A DNA stretch of 64,000 nt from an uncultured Collinsella sp. Its GTDB lineage: Bacteria; Actinomycetota; Coriobacteriia; Coriobacteriales; Coriobacteriaceae. The notes below the pieces were generated by a model, which was given only the letters and a program-made list of their open reading frames with translations, was not told the origin of the DNA and searched no databases. Shown here piece by piece: positions 42,870-51,415 of this stretch (its first letter is position 1; each line of letters starts with the position of its first letter). Made by a program: the position numbers and the translations under genes. Location: contig CABUPE010000001.1 in NCBI GenBank assembly GCA_902493515.1, forward strand, positions 62,001-126,000, written 5' to 3'.

Positions 42870-43556
42870 CTACAAATAAATCCCCTCACCGAGTTGCTTG
42901 TGGAACTCGGCGTGATGGTCGCGTGCCCAGGTAAAGAGCGCCTGGTCAAAGTCGGTACGCGTGGCCGGGACGCCAAAGACGCCGGCAACTTCGACGCGTA
43001 TAAACTCCAGTGCCGGCAGCTTGTTGATGGCAGTGAGGGCAAACGGGGACGAGGGCTCCTCGAACAGATAGCGGCTGCCTTGCAGCGCGTCGCAACTGGT
43101 GCACGTGTTGCCGAGCGACGGGGCTTTGGAGGCTCGCGCGCCTACGGGCTTGTAGCCGCAGCGCTTATGAAGGTAGTCGCGGATCTCGCCCGGTACGCAG
43201 CCAAGAGCGGGCACGATGGCGAGTGCGTTGGCGTTGGCCGTGTCGATGGCAATGTACCCGGCTTCGTTGGGCGCGTGCGCGATGGCGATGCTCTCGTCGT
43301 TATCGGTTCGATAGGGAATGCCGAAGGCCGCGACCGAGGTCTCTTTGTGACACTTCCAGCACTCGCGCTTGCCCAGTACTAGATATATATACGGCGCTGA
43401 GGGGTCGGATCGGTCAACACCGGGCAGCCACTCGGCAAAGGGCTCGGGGTTGACGCCGCTGGGTACATACCAGATCTTCTTGGTCCGGTCCCATTTGGCG
43501 CCCAGCGCCTTGGCTTCTTCTTTGTGCGAAAAGGGGACATCGAGCTCGGTGCGCAT
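42870..43556 (-). CDS. DUF5710-domain protein
   Basis: A 228-residue protein. The N-terminal 45 residues (ELDVPFSHKEEAKALGAKWD, KKIWYVPSG) match the DUF5710 module found in DNA primases, topoisomerase-like and mobile-element proteins. The rest carries ECWKCHKET and CGYKPVG..CTSCDALQG, possible zinc knuckles. AAGGAG precedes ATG 43556. Function unknown; the domain is often on plasmids or integrative elements. Confidence 0.65.
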   Translation of the reverse strand: MRTELDVPFSHKEEAKALGAKWDRTKKIWYVPSGVNPEPFAEWLPGVDRSDPSAPYIYLVLGKRECWKCHKETSVAAFGIPYRTDNDESIAIAHAPNEAGYIAIDTANANALAIVPALGCVPGEIRDYLHKRCGYKPVGARASKAPSLGNTCTSCDALQGSRYLFEEPSSPFALTAINKLPALEFIRVEVAGVFGVPATRTDFDQALFTWARDHHAEFHKQLGEGIYL

Positions 43557-43752
43557 GGTGGCTCCTTGGTGCTGCAGGTGTAAGTGGCTCAAGGATACCG
43601 CAGGGCGCAGACATCGCGGCGTTTTGCTGAGGAGTTGCGGCTCGGATGGGTTCGAGACGCGTTGGCCTCGGCCTCGGTGGCTATTGACGCGGTTTTGTGT
43701 ATGGGCAGGGTGGTTGCTTGGGCGGTTGGAGCTGCCAGCTGATTTGGCGACA

Positions 43753-43790
43753 TAAAACAAAACAGCCCAGAGGACATAGCCTCTGAGCTG
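43753..43790 (-). terminator. Terminator of tRNA-Val
   Basis: Minus strand: CAGCTCAGAGG, loop CTATGT, CCTCTGGGCTG, then TTTTGTTTT. Confidence 0.88.
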
Positions 43791-43798
43791 CGAACATT

Positions 43799-43873
43799 TG
43801 GTGGGCGTTAGAAGATTTGAACTTCTGACCTCTTCCGTGTCAGGGAAGCGCTCTCCCCCTGAGCTAAACGCCC
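43799..43873 (-). tRNA. tRNA-Val (GAC)
   Basis: Cloverleaf on the minus strand: acceptor GGGCGTT/AACGCCC, D-arm TAGCTCAG, anticodon loop CTGACAC giving anticodon GAC, T-loop TTCAAAT, discriminator A, encoded CCA (43799-43801). It borders the accessory island, a common integration site type. Confidence 0.95.
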
Positions 43874-44162
43874 GATCAAGGGTGCGCAAGCGCGCAAGGG
43901 ATAATATAACGGAGCCTGAACTCGGTGGCAAGAACATTTTTAAAAATCGCTTACATTGTGGAATTCGGGGGCTTTGTCGCATCCATTTCAAAAGAGCCTG
44001 CTGCCGCGATTTGGCTGTCGCATAATGCAAGGCCATTGCGGTATCGAGCTATGGAAAGACGCCTGCGGAATTGTCCTACCGATAAGCGGACAAGCCTCCA
44101 GCTGGTGACTTCGCCGTGGTAAGGTAAGCCGAATTGTTTCCAGGCTGTTTCGGGGGAGTGGA

Positions 44163-45185
44163 ATGAGCAAAGAGTGTGTCGAGCAGGTCGAAGGCGCAGG
44201 GGCTTCGGTGCCGATGACCGATATATCGAACATTGATGTGCCCGAGGGCACCGACGAGCTCAGCCGCAACACCCGTCGCGCATGGCGCGACCGCCTGAAC
44301 AGCGCTTCGACGCGCAAGATGATCACGGGCGTCTTGGCTACGCTGGTGGGCGGTTCGTTTTGGGGCTTCTCGGGCACCAGCGCGAGTTTTTTGTTCGATA
44401 CCTACCACGTCGACACCTTGTGGCTTATGAGCGTGCGTCAGATTCTCGCCGGTCTACTCTTTATGGCCGTGGTTGTTACGCGCGACCGCGAGCGCCTGAT
44501 TAAGCTCTGGACCACACCCGCCGATCGCAAGCAGCTGCTGCTCTTTACCGCCTTTGGCCTGCTGTTCAACCAGTTTTGCTATCTTTCGGCCGTGCGCCTG
44601 ACGAACGCCGGAACCGCGACGGTGCTCCAGTGCCTGCAGCTCGTTATCATCATGGGCTACGCCTGCGTGACCGATCGCCGCATGCCGCGTACTCGCGAAG
44701 TCATCGGCATTGGCCTGGCTCTGGGTGGAACCTTTTTAATTGCCACCGGCGGCGACCCTACCAGCCTGAATATCTCGCCGCTTGGCCTGGCAGCAGGTCT
44801 TATGTGTGCGGTCAGCGCCGCGTGTATGGCGGTGATTCCCGCCAAGATCCTGCCCGAATACGGTAGCCCCATCGTCACGGGCTCGGCAATGCTCACGGCG
44901 GGCGTGGTCTCATGTGTCTTCGTGCAGCCCTGGGCGCATATGCCGGCGCTCGATGCCGCCGGTATCGAGGCGCTCGCGGTGTTCGTGGTTATCGGCTCGT
45001 TTTTTGCTTACATGCTCTATATGCAGGGCGTTAAGGACATCGGCTCGGTGCGTGCGAGCCTCATCGGAACTGTGGAGCCGGTTTCGGCGACCATCACCAG
45101 CGCCGTTATGCTGGGCACGGTGTTTTTGCCGACCGACCTTATCGGCTTTGTCATGATCATCGTGATGATGTTCCTCACGGTGTAG
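44163..45185 (+). CDS. EamA/DMT-superfamily permease
   Basis: A 340-residue transporter: a 50-residue soluble N-terminus, then ten membrane spans in two EamA repeats (GGSFWGFSGTSASFLF; YLSAVRLTNAGTATVLQCLQ; YMLYMQGVKDIGSVRASLIG). Likely exporter of amino acids or metabolites; substrate unknown. GGGGGAG lies before the start. The 289 bases between tRNA-Val and this gene show no other feature. Confidence 0.82.
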   Translation: MSKECVEQVEGAGASVPMTDISNIDVPEGTDELSRNTRRAWRDRLNSASTRKMITGVLATLVGGSFWGFSGTSASFLFDTYHVDTLWLMSVRQILAGLLFMAVVVTRDRERLIKLWTTPADRKQLLLFTAFGLLFNQFCYLSAVRLTNAGTATVLQCLQLVIIMGYACVTDRRMPRTREVIGIGLALGGTFLIATGGDPTSLNISPLGLAAGLMCAVSAACMAVIPAKILPEYGSPIVTGSAMLTAGVVSCVFVQPWAHMPALDAAGIEALAVFVVIGSFFAYMLYMQGVKDIGSVRASLIGTVEPVSATITSAVMLGTVFLPTDLIGFVMIIVMMFLTV

Positions 45186-45334
45186 TTGACGCCGCCGCCA
45201 AGACAGAAAAGGTGTTGTGCCGCATTTTCGCCAATTGATGTCCGTGTCTGGAGTTTAGCTGTCGATGCTCAAAATGCCATAAACTAGTAACGTTATGGAC
45301 TTTTTCATTGCGACTCAATTGCGAGGATTTCTTT

Positions 45335-47647
45335 ATGGCTGGTAATCACTTTAAGGGCAGCGATGGCGGCCGTCCTGCAGTTCCGCCGCGTCCGAACGGG
45401 GCTGGTAAGGCCGGCACGCCGGGCGACGCTGGACAGGGCGGCTCCGGTAAGCGCGTGTCCCCGGGCGAGACGGCGATGTTTACCGCTCTGTACGAGCAGT
45501 CTCAAAAGGCAAAAAAGACCGGCCGTGCAAGAGGGAATGTCTTTGCGGGCGGTGCAACCTCCGCGTCGCAGTCGAGCGGGGCTCCTTCGGTACCTGCGAA
45601 CAACGCAGGTGCTGCCAACGCCGCGAATGCCGCCGGCAACGTTAATGCCGGCAAGGCCGACAACAATACTCCCTCTGCCGGTGGCGCGGGGCTTACGGGT
45701 AACCTTGGCACGATCTACACCGGCGCCTCCGAGACTGGCACGTTCGCCCGCCTGGATGATAGCGGTACCGAGTTTGCGGGCTCGGGTTCCAAGGAAGATT
45801 ATTACGATTTTGGCTTGAACTACGGTAGCGACGCTTCGTCGAGTTCGACCTCTGACGGTCTGGTCCGTCATCGCCATCGCAAGGGCGAGCGCAAAAAGCG
45901 TCACACCGGCGCCATTATTGCCGCTGTAGTCGCGGTGCTTCTCGTTGCGCTTGGCGCAAGCGGCTTTATGCTGCTTAACTCGGCAAAGACCGTAAAGAGC
46001 GAAGCGAAGGAGGCTGTCGAGATCGTCGGTGGCCTTAAGGACAAGGTCACGTCGGGCGATTTTTCGACGCTGCCCGACGACGCGAAGAAGATCGATGAGC
46101 TCTGCGACAGCATGAAGGCGGAGACCTCGAGCCCGCTGTGGACGGCGGCTTCGTTTATCCCGGTGTATGGCAGCGATATCAATGCGGCCCGCACCATGAT
46201 TGACGCCCTGTCCGATGTCTCGAGCAATGCGCTGGTTCCCATGGCCGACAACCTCTCGCAGGCTACGCCCGGCAAGCTGTTCCAGGACGGCATGATTAAC
46301 GTGTCCGCGCTGCAGGCGGTCGCCGATTCGCTTTCCAGCAGCTCGAAGGTGTTCAAGAGCGCCAACGAGAAGGTCCAGGGCATTGGCGATACTCATATTT
46401 CCCAGGTGACCGAGCTGGTCGATAAGGCCAAGGACGGCTTTGCCACCCTCAACGGCGCGGTTGACGCGGCGGAGAAGGTTGCCCCCGTCCTTCCCCAGAT
46501 GCTCGGCGCCAACGGCCAGACGCGCAACTACCTTATGTACGCCATGAACAACGTCGAGATTCGTGCCTGCGGCGGCTTTGGCGGTTCGCAGGGTCTGATT
46601 TCGGTCACCGACGGCCAGATGTCGATTGGCGAGTTTGTTCCCTGCATTGCGCGCAGCAAAGACGAGGCGGTTGAGAGCGTCGACGAAGAAGATGAGACGC
46701 TGTTTGGTGACCACAGCAACCTATACATCTCGGGCAACACCTATTCGCCCGACTGGCCCCGTAATTCGCAGCGTGTCGCCGCGCTGTGGAAGTCTGAATA
46801 TGGTCAGGACGTCGATGGCGTCATTGGTATCGATCCGGTATTCCTGCAGTATCTGTTGGGCCTCGTGGGTAATGTTTCACTGCCCGACGGTACAGTCGTT
46901 GACGGTACTAACGCGGCGAAGGTGCTTATGCATGATGTGTACTGGAACTATCCGGTCGAGGAGTCGGACGGCATCTTTGCATCCGTCGCCAGCGCTGCCT
47001 TTGACAAGATCCTTGGCGGTATCGGCGACGTCGATGTTGCGAACCTTGTCAGCGCCGTTGAGCGCGGTGCCGAAGAGGGCCGCCTGATCGCGTGGATGAA
47101 AAACGATGACGAGCAGAACGCTATCAAGGAGATGAACATCGACGCCTCACTGCCCGATCCGGATGACCCGAGTGAAGATCCCGTTGCTGGTGTCTACTTT
47201 AACAACCTGAGCTTCTCCAAGCTCGACTGGTATCTGAACGCCGATACGCAGATTGGTCAGGGCGTGAAGAACGGCGACGGCGCTTGCTCGTATCGCATCA
47301 CCGTTACCCTGACGAACATCATGACGCAGGAGGAGGCAGGTAAGCTGCCCGACTACGTAGCGGCCAGTGCGCCTGGGACCTCGCGTGACGATGAGCGCTT
47401 GTATGTATCACTGTTTGCGCCGACAGGCGGCAGCATTACCGATCTAACCGTCGAGGGGACTCAGTTTGGACTGTTCGCTGCCACTTGGCACGGAGTTCCC
47501 TGCTATTCAGGAACCGTTGACCTGCATGCTGGCGAGACGACGACGATCACGTATACGCTGACCACGTCGGCCGAGGCGGGGGACAAACCGCTTACGCTGC
47601 GTCAGACTCCTACATGCCAGGCGGCTCGCGACAGCGCGTCGGCGTAG
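45335..47647 (+). CDS. DUF4012-family membrane-anchored protein
   Basis: A 770-residue protein. The first 190 residues are low-complexity (Gly/Ala/Asn/Ser-rich) and end in a basic HRHRKGERKKRH stretch, followed by one membrane span (about 192-215); the remaining 550 residues lie outside the cell. NYLMYAMNNVEIRACGGFGGSQG and the preceding helical region mark DUF4012, a domain of actinobacterial and Firmicute surface proteins of unknown role, often near polysaccharide genes. Start at 45335 with GAGG upstream. Confidence 0.78.
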   Translation: MAGNHFKGSDGGRPAVPPRPNGAGKAGTPGDAGQGGSGKRVSPGETAMFTALYEQSQKAKKTGRARGNVFAGGATSASQSSGAPSVPANNAGAANAANAAGNVNAGKADNNTPSAGGAGLTGNLGTIYTGASETGTFARLDDSGTEFAGSGSKEDYYDFGLNYGSDASSSSTSDGLVRHRHRKGERKKRHTGAIIAAVVAVLLVALGASGFMLLNSAKTVKSEAKEAVEIVGGLKDKVTSGDFSTLPDDAKKIDELCDSMKAETSSPLWTAASFIPVYGSDINAARTMIDALSDVSSNALVPMADNLSQATPGKLFQDGMINVSALQAVADSLSSSSKVFKSANEKVQGIGDTHISQVTELVDKAKDGFATLNGAVDAAEKVAPVLPQMLGANGQTRNYLMYAMNNVEIRACGGFGGSQGLISVTDGQMSIGEFVPCIARSKDEAVESVDEEDETLFGDHSNLYISGNTYSPDWPRNSQRVAALWKSEYGQDVDGVIGIDPVFLQYLLGLVGNVSLPDGTVVDGTNAAKVLMHDVYWNYPVEESDGIFASVASAAFDKILGGIGDVDVANLVSAVERGAEEGRLIAWMKNDDEQNAIKEMNIDASLPDPDDPSEDPVAGVYFNNLSFSKLDWYLNADTQIGQGVKNGDGACSYRITVTLTNIMTQEEAGKLPDYVAASAPGTSRDDERLYVSLFAPTGGSITDLTVEGTQFGLFAATWHGVPCYSGTVDLHAGETTTITYTLTTSAEAGDKPLTLRQTPTCQAARDSASA

Positions 47648-47684
47648 GGTTTTTCTGGTAGTGCAGATAATCGAGTACCATTTT

Positions 47685-47717
47685 GGGGCGGACAGGCAAT
47701 CTGTCCGCCCCTATTTT
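47685..47717 (+). terminator. Terminator before glmM
   Basis: GGGGCGGACAG, loop GCAAT, CTGTCCGCCCC, TATTTT. The glmM ribosome site (AAGGAG) follows within a few bases, so it also lies in the glmM leader. Confidence 0.85.
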
Positions 47718-47730
47718 GTAAGGAGAGCGC

Positions 47731-49062
47731 ATGAAGTACTTTGGCACCGACGGCTTTCGCGGTGAGGCCAACGTTGGGCTGACGGTAGAGCACGCTTATA
47801 AGATCGGCCGCTTTGTGGGCTGGTATTACGGCGCCAACCGCGGGGCCAAGGCGCGCGTGATCGTGGGCAAGGACACGCGTCGCTCGAGCTATATGTTCGA
47901 GGCGGCGCTGGTGAGCGGCCTGGTCGCGAGCGGCGCGGACGCCTACATGCTGCACGTGATCCCGACGCCGGGCGTGGCGCATCAGACCGTGGAGGGCTGC
48001 TTCGATTGCGGCATCATGATCAGCGCGAGCCACAACCCGTTTTGCGATAACGGCATTAAGCTCGTCAACAGCGACGGCTTTAAGATGGACGAGGACGTGC
48101 TGGAGCTCATTGAGGACTACATCGATGGCAAGAGCGAGGTGCCGCTGGCAACGGGCAACCACATCGGCGCCACGGTGGACTACATGCAGGGTCGCAACCG
48201 CTACATTGCTTCGCTCATCGCCAGCGCGAACTTTTCGCTGCAGGGCGTCAAGATCGGCATCGATTGCGCCAACGGCTCGGCATCCTCGGTGGCCAAGCCG
48301 GTGTTCGACGCACTGGGCGCCGATGTGCGCGTGATCAATGCCGCGCCCGACGGCTTTAACATCAATGTCGACTGCGGCTCTACGCATATTGAGCGCCTGC
48401 AGCGCCACGTGGTGGAGCAGGGCCTGGATGTGGGCTTTGCCTACGATGGCGATGCCGACCGCTGCCTGGCCGTGGACGAGCGCGGCCGCGTGATCGACGG
48501 CGACCAGATCCTGTACGTGTGCGGTGTGTACCTGAACAAGCACGGGCGTCTCTCGGGCGGTACCGTGGTGCCGACGATCGCCAGCAACTTTGGCCTGATC
48601 AAGTCGTTGGAGCTTGCCGGCCTGAGTGCCGTGACCAGCGGCGTGGGCGACCGTCACGTGTATGCCAAGATGCGCGAGGGCGGCTACAGCCTGGGCGGCG
48701 AGCAGACGGGCCATACGATCTTTGGCGATATCGAGCGCACGGGCGACGGCATTATGACCTCGCTGCGCGTGATGGAAGTGATTCGTGCCGAGCGCGAGAC
48801 GCTCTCGCAGCTCACGGCTCCGTGCAAGCTGCTGCCACAGGCGCAGGTGGCCGTGCACGTGGCGGACAAGGACGCCGCACTCGAGAATATGGGCGTGCAG
48901 AACGCCATCGCCGAGGCCGAGGCTGCGCTGGCAGGCGAGGGCCGCGTGCTCGTGCGCAAGAGCGGAACCGAGTCGGTTATCCGCGTGCTGGCCGAGGCGC
49001 CCGACCAAGCATCCGCCGATGCCGCCATGAAGCGCATCGCCAACGCGCTCGAGGCTTTATAG
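47731..49062 (+). CDS. glmM: Phosphoglucosamine mutase
   Basis: A 443-residue enzyme that turns glucosamine 6-phosphate into glucosamine 1-phosphate for peptidoglycan precursors. Phosphoserine S100 in ISASHNP, metal loop DGDADRC, sugar loop GEQTGH and phosphate-binding RKSGTESVIRV are seen in order. AAGGAG precedes the start. The stop is followed at once by the structured repeat element. Confidence 0.95.
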   Translation: MKYFGTDGFRGEANVGLTVEHAYKIGRFVGWYYGANRGAKARVIVGKDTRRSSYMFEAALVSGLVASGADAYMLHVIPTPGVAHQTVEGCFDCGIMISASHNPFCDNGIKLVNSDGFKMDEDVLELIEDYIDGKSEVPLATGNHIGATVDYMQGRNRYIASLIASANFSLQGVKIGIDCANGSASSVAKPVFDALGADVRVINAAPDGFNINVDCGSTHIERLQRHVVEQGLDVGFAYDGDADRCLAVDERGRVIDGDQILYVCGVYLNKHGRLSGGTVVPTIASNFGLIKSLELAGLSAVTSGVGDRHVYAKMREGGYSLGGEQTGHTIFGDIERTGDGIMTSLRVMEVIRAERETLSQLTAPCKLLPQAQVAVHVADKDAALENMGVQNAIAEAEAALAGEGRVLVRKSGTESVIRVLAEAPDQASADAAMKRIANALEAL

Positions 49063-49209
49063 CTACACGGTTTTACCAAACCGCGTAGCTGCTCGACGCT
49101 GCAAACGGCCCCAAGCGGCAATCTGACGTTCAATTTCAAGGGCGCGACCAGAAGGTCAGCGCCCTTTCATTTCACGTCACCTTGCTCGCTTGGGGCCGTT
49201 TTCGCTGAC
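49063..49209 (+). repeat. Post-stop structured element, copy C
   Basis: Starts at the glmM stop. Hairpin 1 CTACACGGTTT/AAACCGCGTAG; linker GCTCGACGCTGC; outer stem AAACGGCCCCAAGCG with CGCTTGGGGCCGTTT; box GGCAATCTGACGTTCAAT; inner stem AAGGGCGC..GCGCCCTTT; closing CGCTGAC. Best preserved copy. Confidence 0.85.
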
Positions 49210-49263
49210 GTTGCCAAGACATTAGCGTCAACGAACTAGTCATTGGGTACCTAGTTATTGGGT

Positions 49264-49306
49264 GAAAAAAGGGGACGCTGCGGATTGGTTCCGCGGCGTC
49301 CCCTTT
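49264..49306 (-). terminator. Terminator of the M32 carboxypeptidase gene
   Basis: AAAGGGGACGCTGCGG pairs with CCGCGGCGTCCCCTTT (one bulge); on the minus strand a run of seven T follows the stem. Confidence 0.88.
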
Positions 49307-49328
49307 GCGTTGGCGTGTCGGTTATGCC

Positions 49329-50912
49329 TTACAGCTCGTAGAGCGTGGTGAACTTGTCCTGCAGGTAGCTGCAGTAGTAGCGGGCGTCAAAGTCCATGCC
49401 GCAGGCGCCCTTGATGAGCTCCGGCGCGTCCTTGACGCGGCCCCACTGCCAAATGTGCTCACCCAGCCAGACACGGACGGGCGCCAGATCGCCGCTCGCG
49501 CAGGCACCGGTAAGGTCGACGCCGTCGCGGCACATGGCCGGCACGAACATGGCGTCGTAGGCGCTGCCCAGCGCATAGGTGGGGAAGTAACCAAACGAGC
49601 CGCCGCTCCAGTGCGTATCCTGTAGGCAGCCGTGCGTGTCGTCAGGAACGGGAATGCCCAGGTACTCATCCATAAAGCGATTCCAAAGCGCGGGGATGTC
49701 CTTGGCCGTGGCCTCGCCGGCAAACAGCATGCGCTCGATCTGGTAGCGCACCATAATATGCAGCGGGTAGGTGAGCTCGTCGGCCTCGGTGCGGATCAGC
49801 GACGGCTGTGCGATGTTCACGGCGCGGTAGAGCGTGTCCTCGTCGACGTTGCCGTAGACCTCGGGTGCGTGGCGGCGCAGCACCTCGAGCAGCGGTCCCA
49901 TAAAGGCGCGGCTGCGACCCACGGTGTTCTCGAAAAAGCGGCTCTGGCTCTCGTGGATGCCCATGGAGGTGCCGCCCTCCAGGCAGGTGCGCGCATAGGC
50001 GGGGTTCACGCCCAACTCGTACATGGCGTGTCCTGCCTCGTGGATGATGCTGTAGACGTTGGAGATGCAATCGTCCTCGTAGATGTGTGTCGCGATGCGC
50101 GCGTCACCCACGGCAAAGCCCTCGCTAAACGGGTGCTCGGTAAAGGCAAGCGTGGTGTCGTCCAGGTTCAGGCCGACGAGCTTCATCAGGTCGAAGCTCA
50201 TGGCGCGCTGGGCGGCCTCGGGCACGCGGGCGTGCAAAAAGTCGGCATCGGGCTGCTGGCCGCGCTCGCCGATGGCGTGCACGAGTGGCACGACCGTTGC
50301 CTTGACCTCGTCACAAAACGCATCGAAGCTCTTGGCGGAAAGACCGCGCTCGTACTGGTCGAGCCAAACGTCGTATGGGTCGCGCTTGGGGTCCATAAGC
50401 TCGGCCTGATGCTTGAGCTGGCCCACAATCTTGTCCACATAGGGCTCAAAGCTCGCCCAGTCGTTGGCCGTCTTGGCCTTGCGCCACACGCCGTCGGCCT
50501 CGCAGGTGAGCCTGGTCCAGGCCTCGGCCTCCTCGGTAGGAATAACGCTTGCCTCGCGCTGGTCGCGGCCGAGCACGCGGATCTCGTCGAGCAGCTGCGG
50601 GTCGTCTACGTGTCCGCCTGCAACCGTCTCGCGCGCTAACGAGCGTACGAGCTCAACGGACTTCTCGCTGGTCAGTAGCTTGTGATGCTCGCCGGCAAGC
50701 GTGCCCATGGCGTCGGCACGGGCGGCAGCACCGTTGGCAGGAGCAATCGTCGCTCCATCGAACTCGGCAATCTTGAGCAGGTACTCGCGAGTCCACAGCT
50801 TGCCCTCGAGTTTGCGGAACTTTTTGACGGCCTTGTCGACTTTAGCAGCCTTGACGCCCTTGGCAGCCTTTGCCACGGCGGCCTGGGCCTTCTTATCGAG
50901 TTTCTTTCCCAT
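49329..50912 (-). CDS. M32-family (Taq-type) metallocarboxypeptidase
   Basis: A 527-residue zinc carboxypeptidase that trims C-terminal residues from peptides in the cytoplasm. Zinc motif HEAGH in YSIIHEAGHAMYEL, and the family signatures GIHESQSRFFEN and DDTHGCLQDTHWSGG...GYFPTYALGSAYDAM. Unusual is an N-terminal Lys/Ala-rich stretch of about 35 residues (AAVAKAAKGVKAAKVDKAVK) not needed for the fold. The family usually has about 500 residues. Confidence 0.92.
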   Translation of the reverse strand: MGKKLDKKAQAAVAKAAKGVKAAKVDKAVKKFRKLEGKLWTREYLLKIAEFDGATIAPANGAAARADAMGTLAGEHHKLLTSEKSVELVRSLARETVAGGHVDDPQLLDEIRVLGRDQREASVIPTEEAEAWTRLTCEADGVWRKAKTANDWASFEPYVDKIVGQLKHQAELMDPKRDPYDVWLDQYERGLSAKSFDAFCDEVKATVVPLVHAIGERGQQPDADFLHARVPEAAQRAMSFDLMKLVGLNLDDTTLAFTEHPFSEGFAVGDARIATHIYEDDCISNVYSIIHEAGHAMYELGVNPAYARTCLEGGTSMGIHESQSRFFENTVGRSRAFMGPLLEVLRRHAPEVYGNVDEDTLYRAVNIAQPSLIRTEADELTYPLHIMVRYQIERMLFAGEATAKDIPALWNRFMDEYLGIPVPDDTHGCLQDTHWSGGSFGYFPTYALGSAYDAMFVPAMCRDGVDLTGACASGDLAPVRVWLGEHIWQWGRVKDAPELIKGACGMDFDARYYCSYLQDKFTTLYEL

Positions 50913-51039
50913 ACCGTATCCTTAATCTCGCAGGCCGAGCGCCGCAGGCGGGTGCGCGGCCAATTTGCACAGCTACTTGCCTTGTACCCAGCGCGAACAA
51001 AACGGAACGCGGCGATGCGCTCGCGAAATGTGTTATCCT

Positions 51040-51331
51040 ATAGCCCAATGCGTTGACGGAGAGGGTTTTGCCCGCCGAGTCGCCGGCAAGAGAGGGAAGG
51101 TCATGGGCTGCAAGCCTTCCTGCGGTGGCAAGGGCCAAGCGTTCACTCCCGAGCAGCGACCTCAACGGGCGCGCGGCCAGCGGCGGCGATGTCCCCAGTA
51201 GGGAAGCCGTGAGCCTCGCGACAAGGGGCAAAGAGTGGGCGCGGCGGGCCAGACATCCGCTGGGTCAAACAAGGTGGTACCGCGGAATTCAACCGTCCTT
51301 GGGCAATGTACATGCCCGAGGGCGGTTTTTT
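51040..51331 (+). promoter_or_regulatory. T-box riboswitch, tRNA-Phe, before pheST
   Basis: The T-box core AAGGTGGTACCGCGG is at 51271-51285, followed by a terminator (51293-51331: CCGTCCTTGGGCA/TGCCCGAGGGCGG, TTTTTT). Upstream a long Stem I region contains the specifier UUC at about 51142-51144 (GCGUUCACUCCC), fitting uncharged tRNA-Phe. Uncharged tRNA-Phe would favour the antiterminator and switch on pheST. Confidence 0.9.
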
Positions 51332-51415
51332 GTTACCGAACCGGGCCGCACATCCGCAGCTATCGGGTGCTAGCCGCCCCGGCAAGCGAGATGCGCGAGA
51401 GACGAAAGGGAAGAC

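Noticed and set aside
43557..44036. 160-residue N-terminal extension of the DUF5710 protein
   Set aside because: It would run through the tRNA-Val gene and its terminator; the domain starts at the ATG at 43556 with its own ribosome site.
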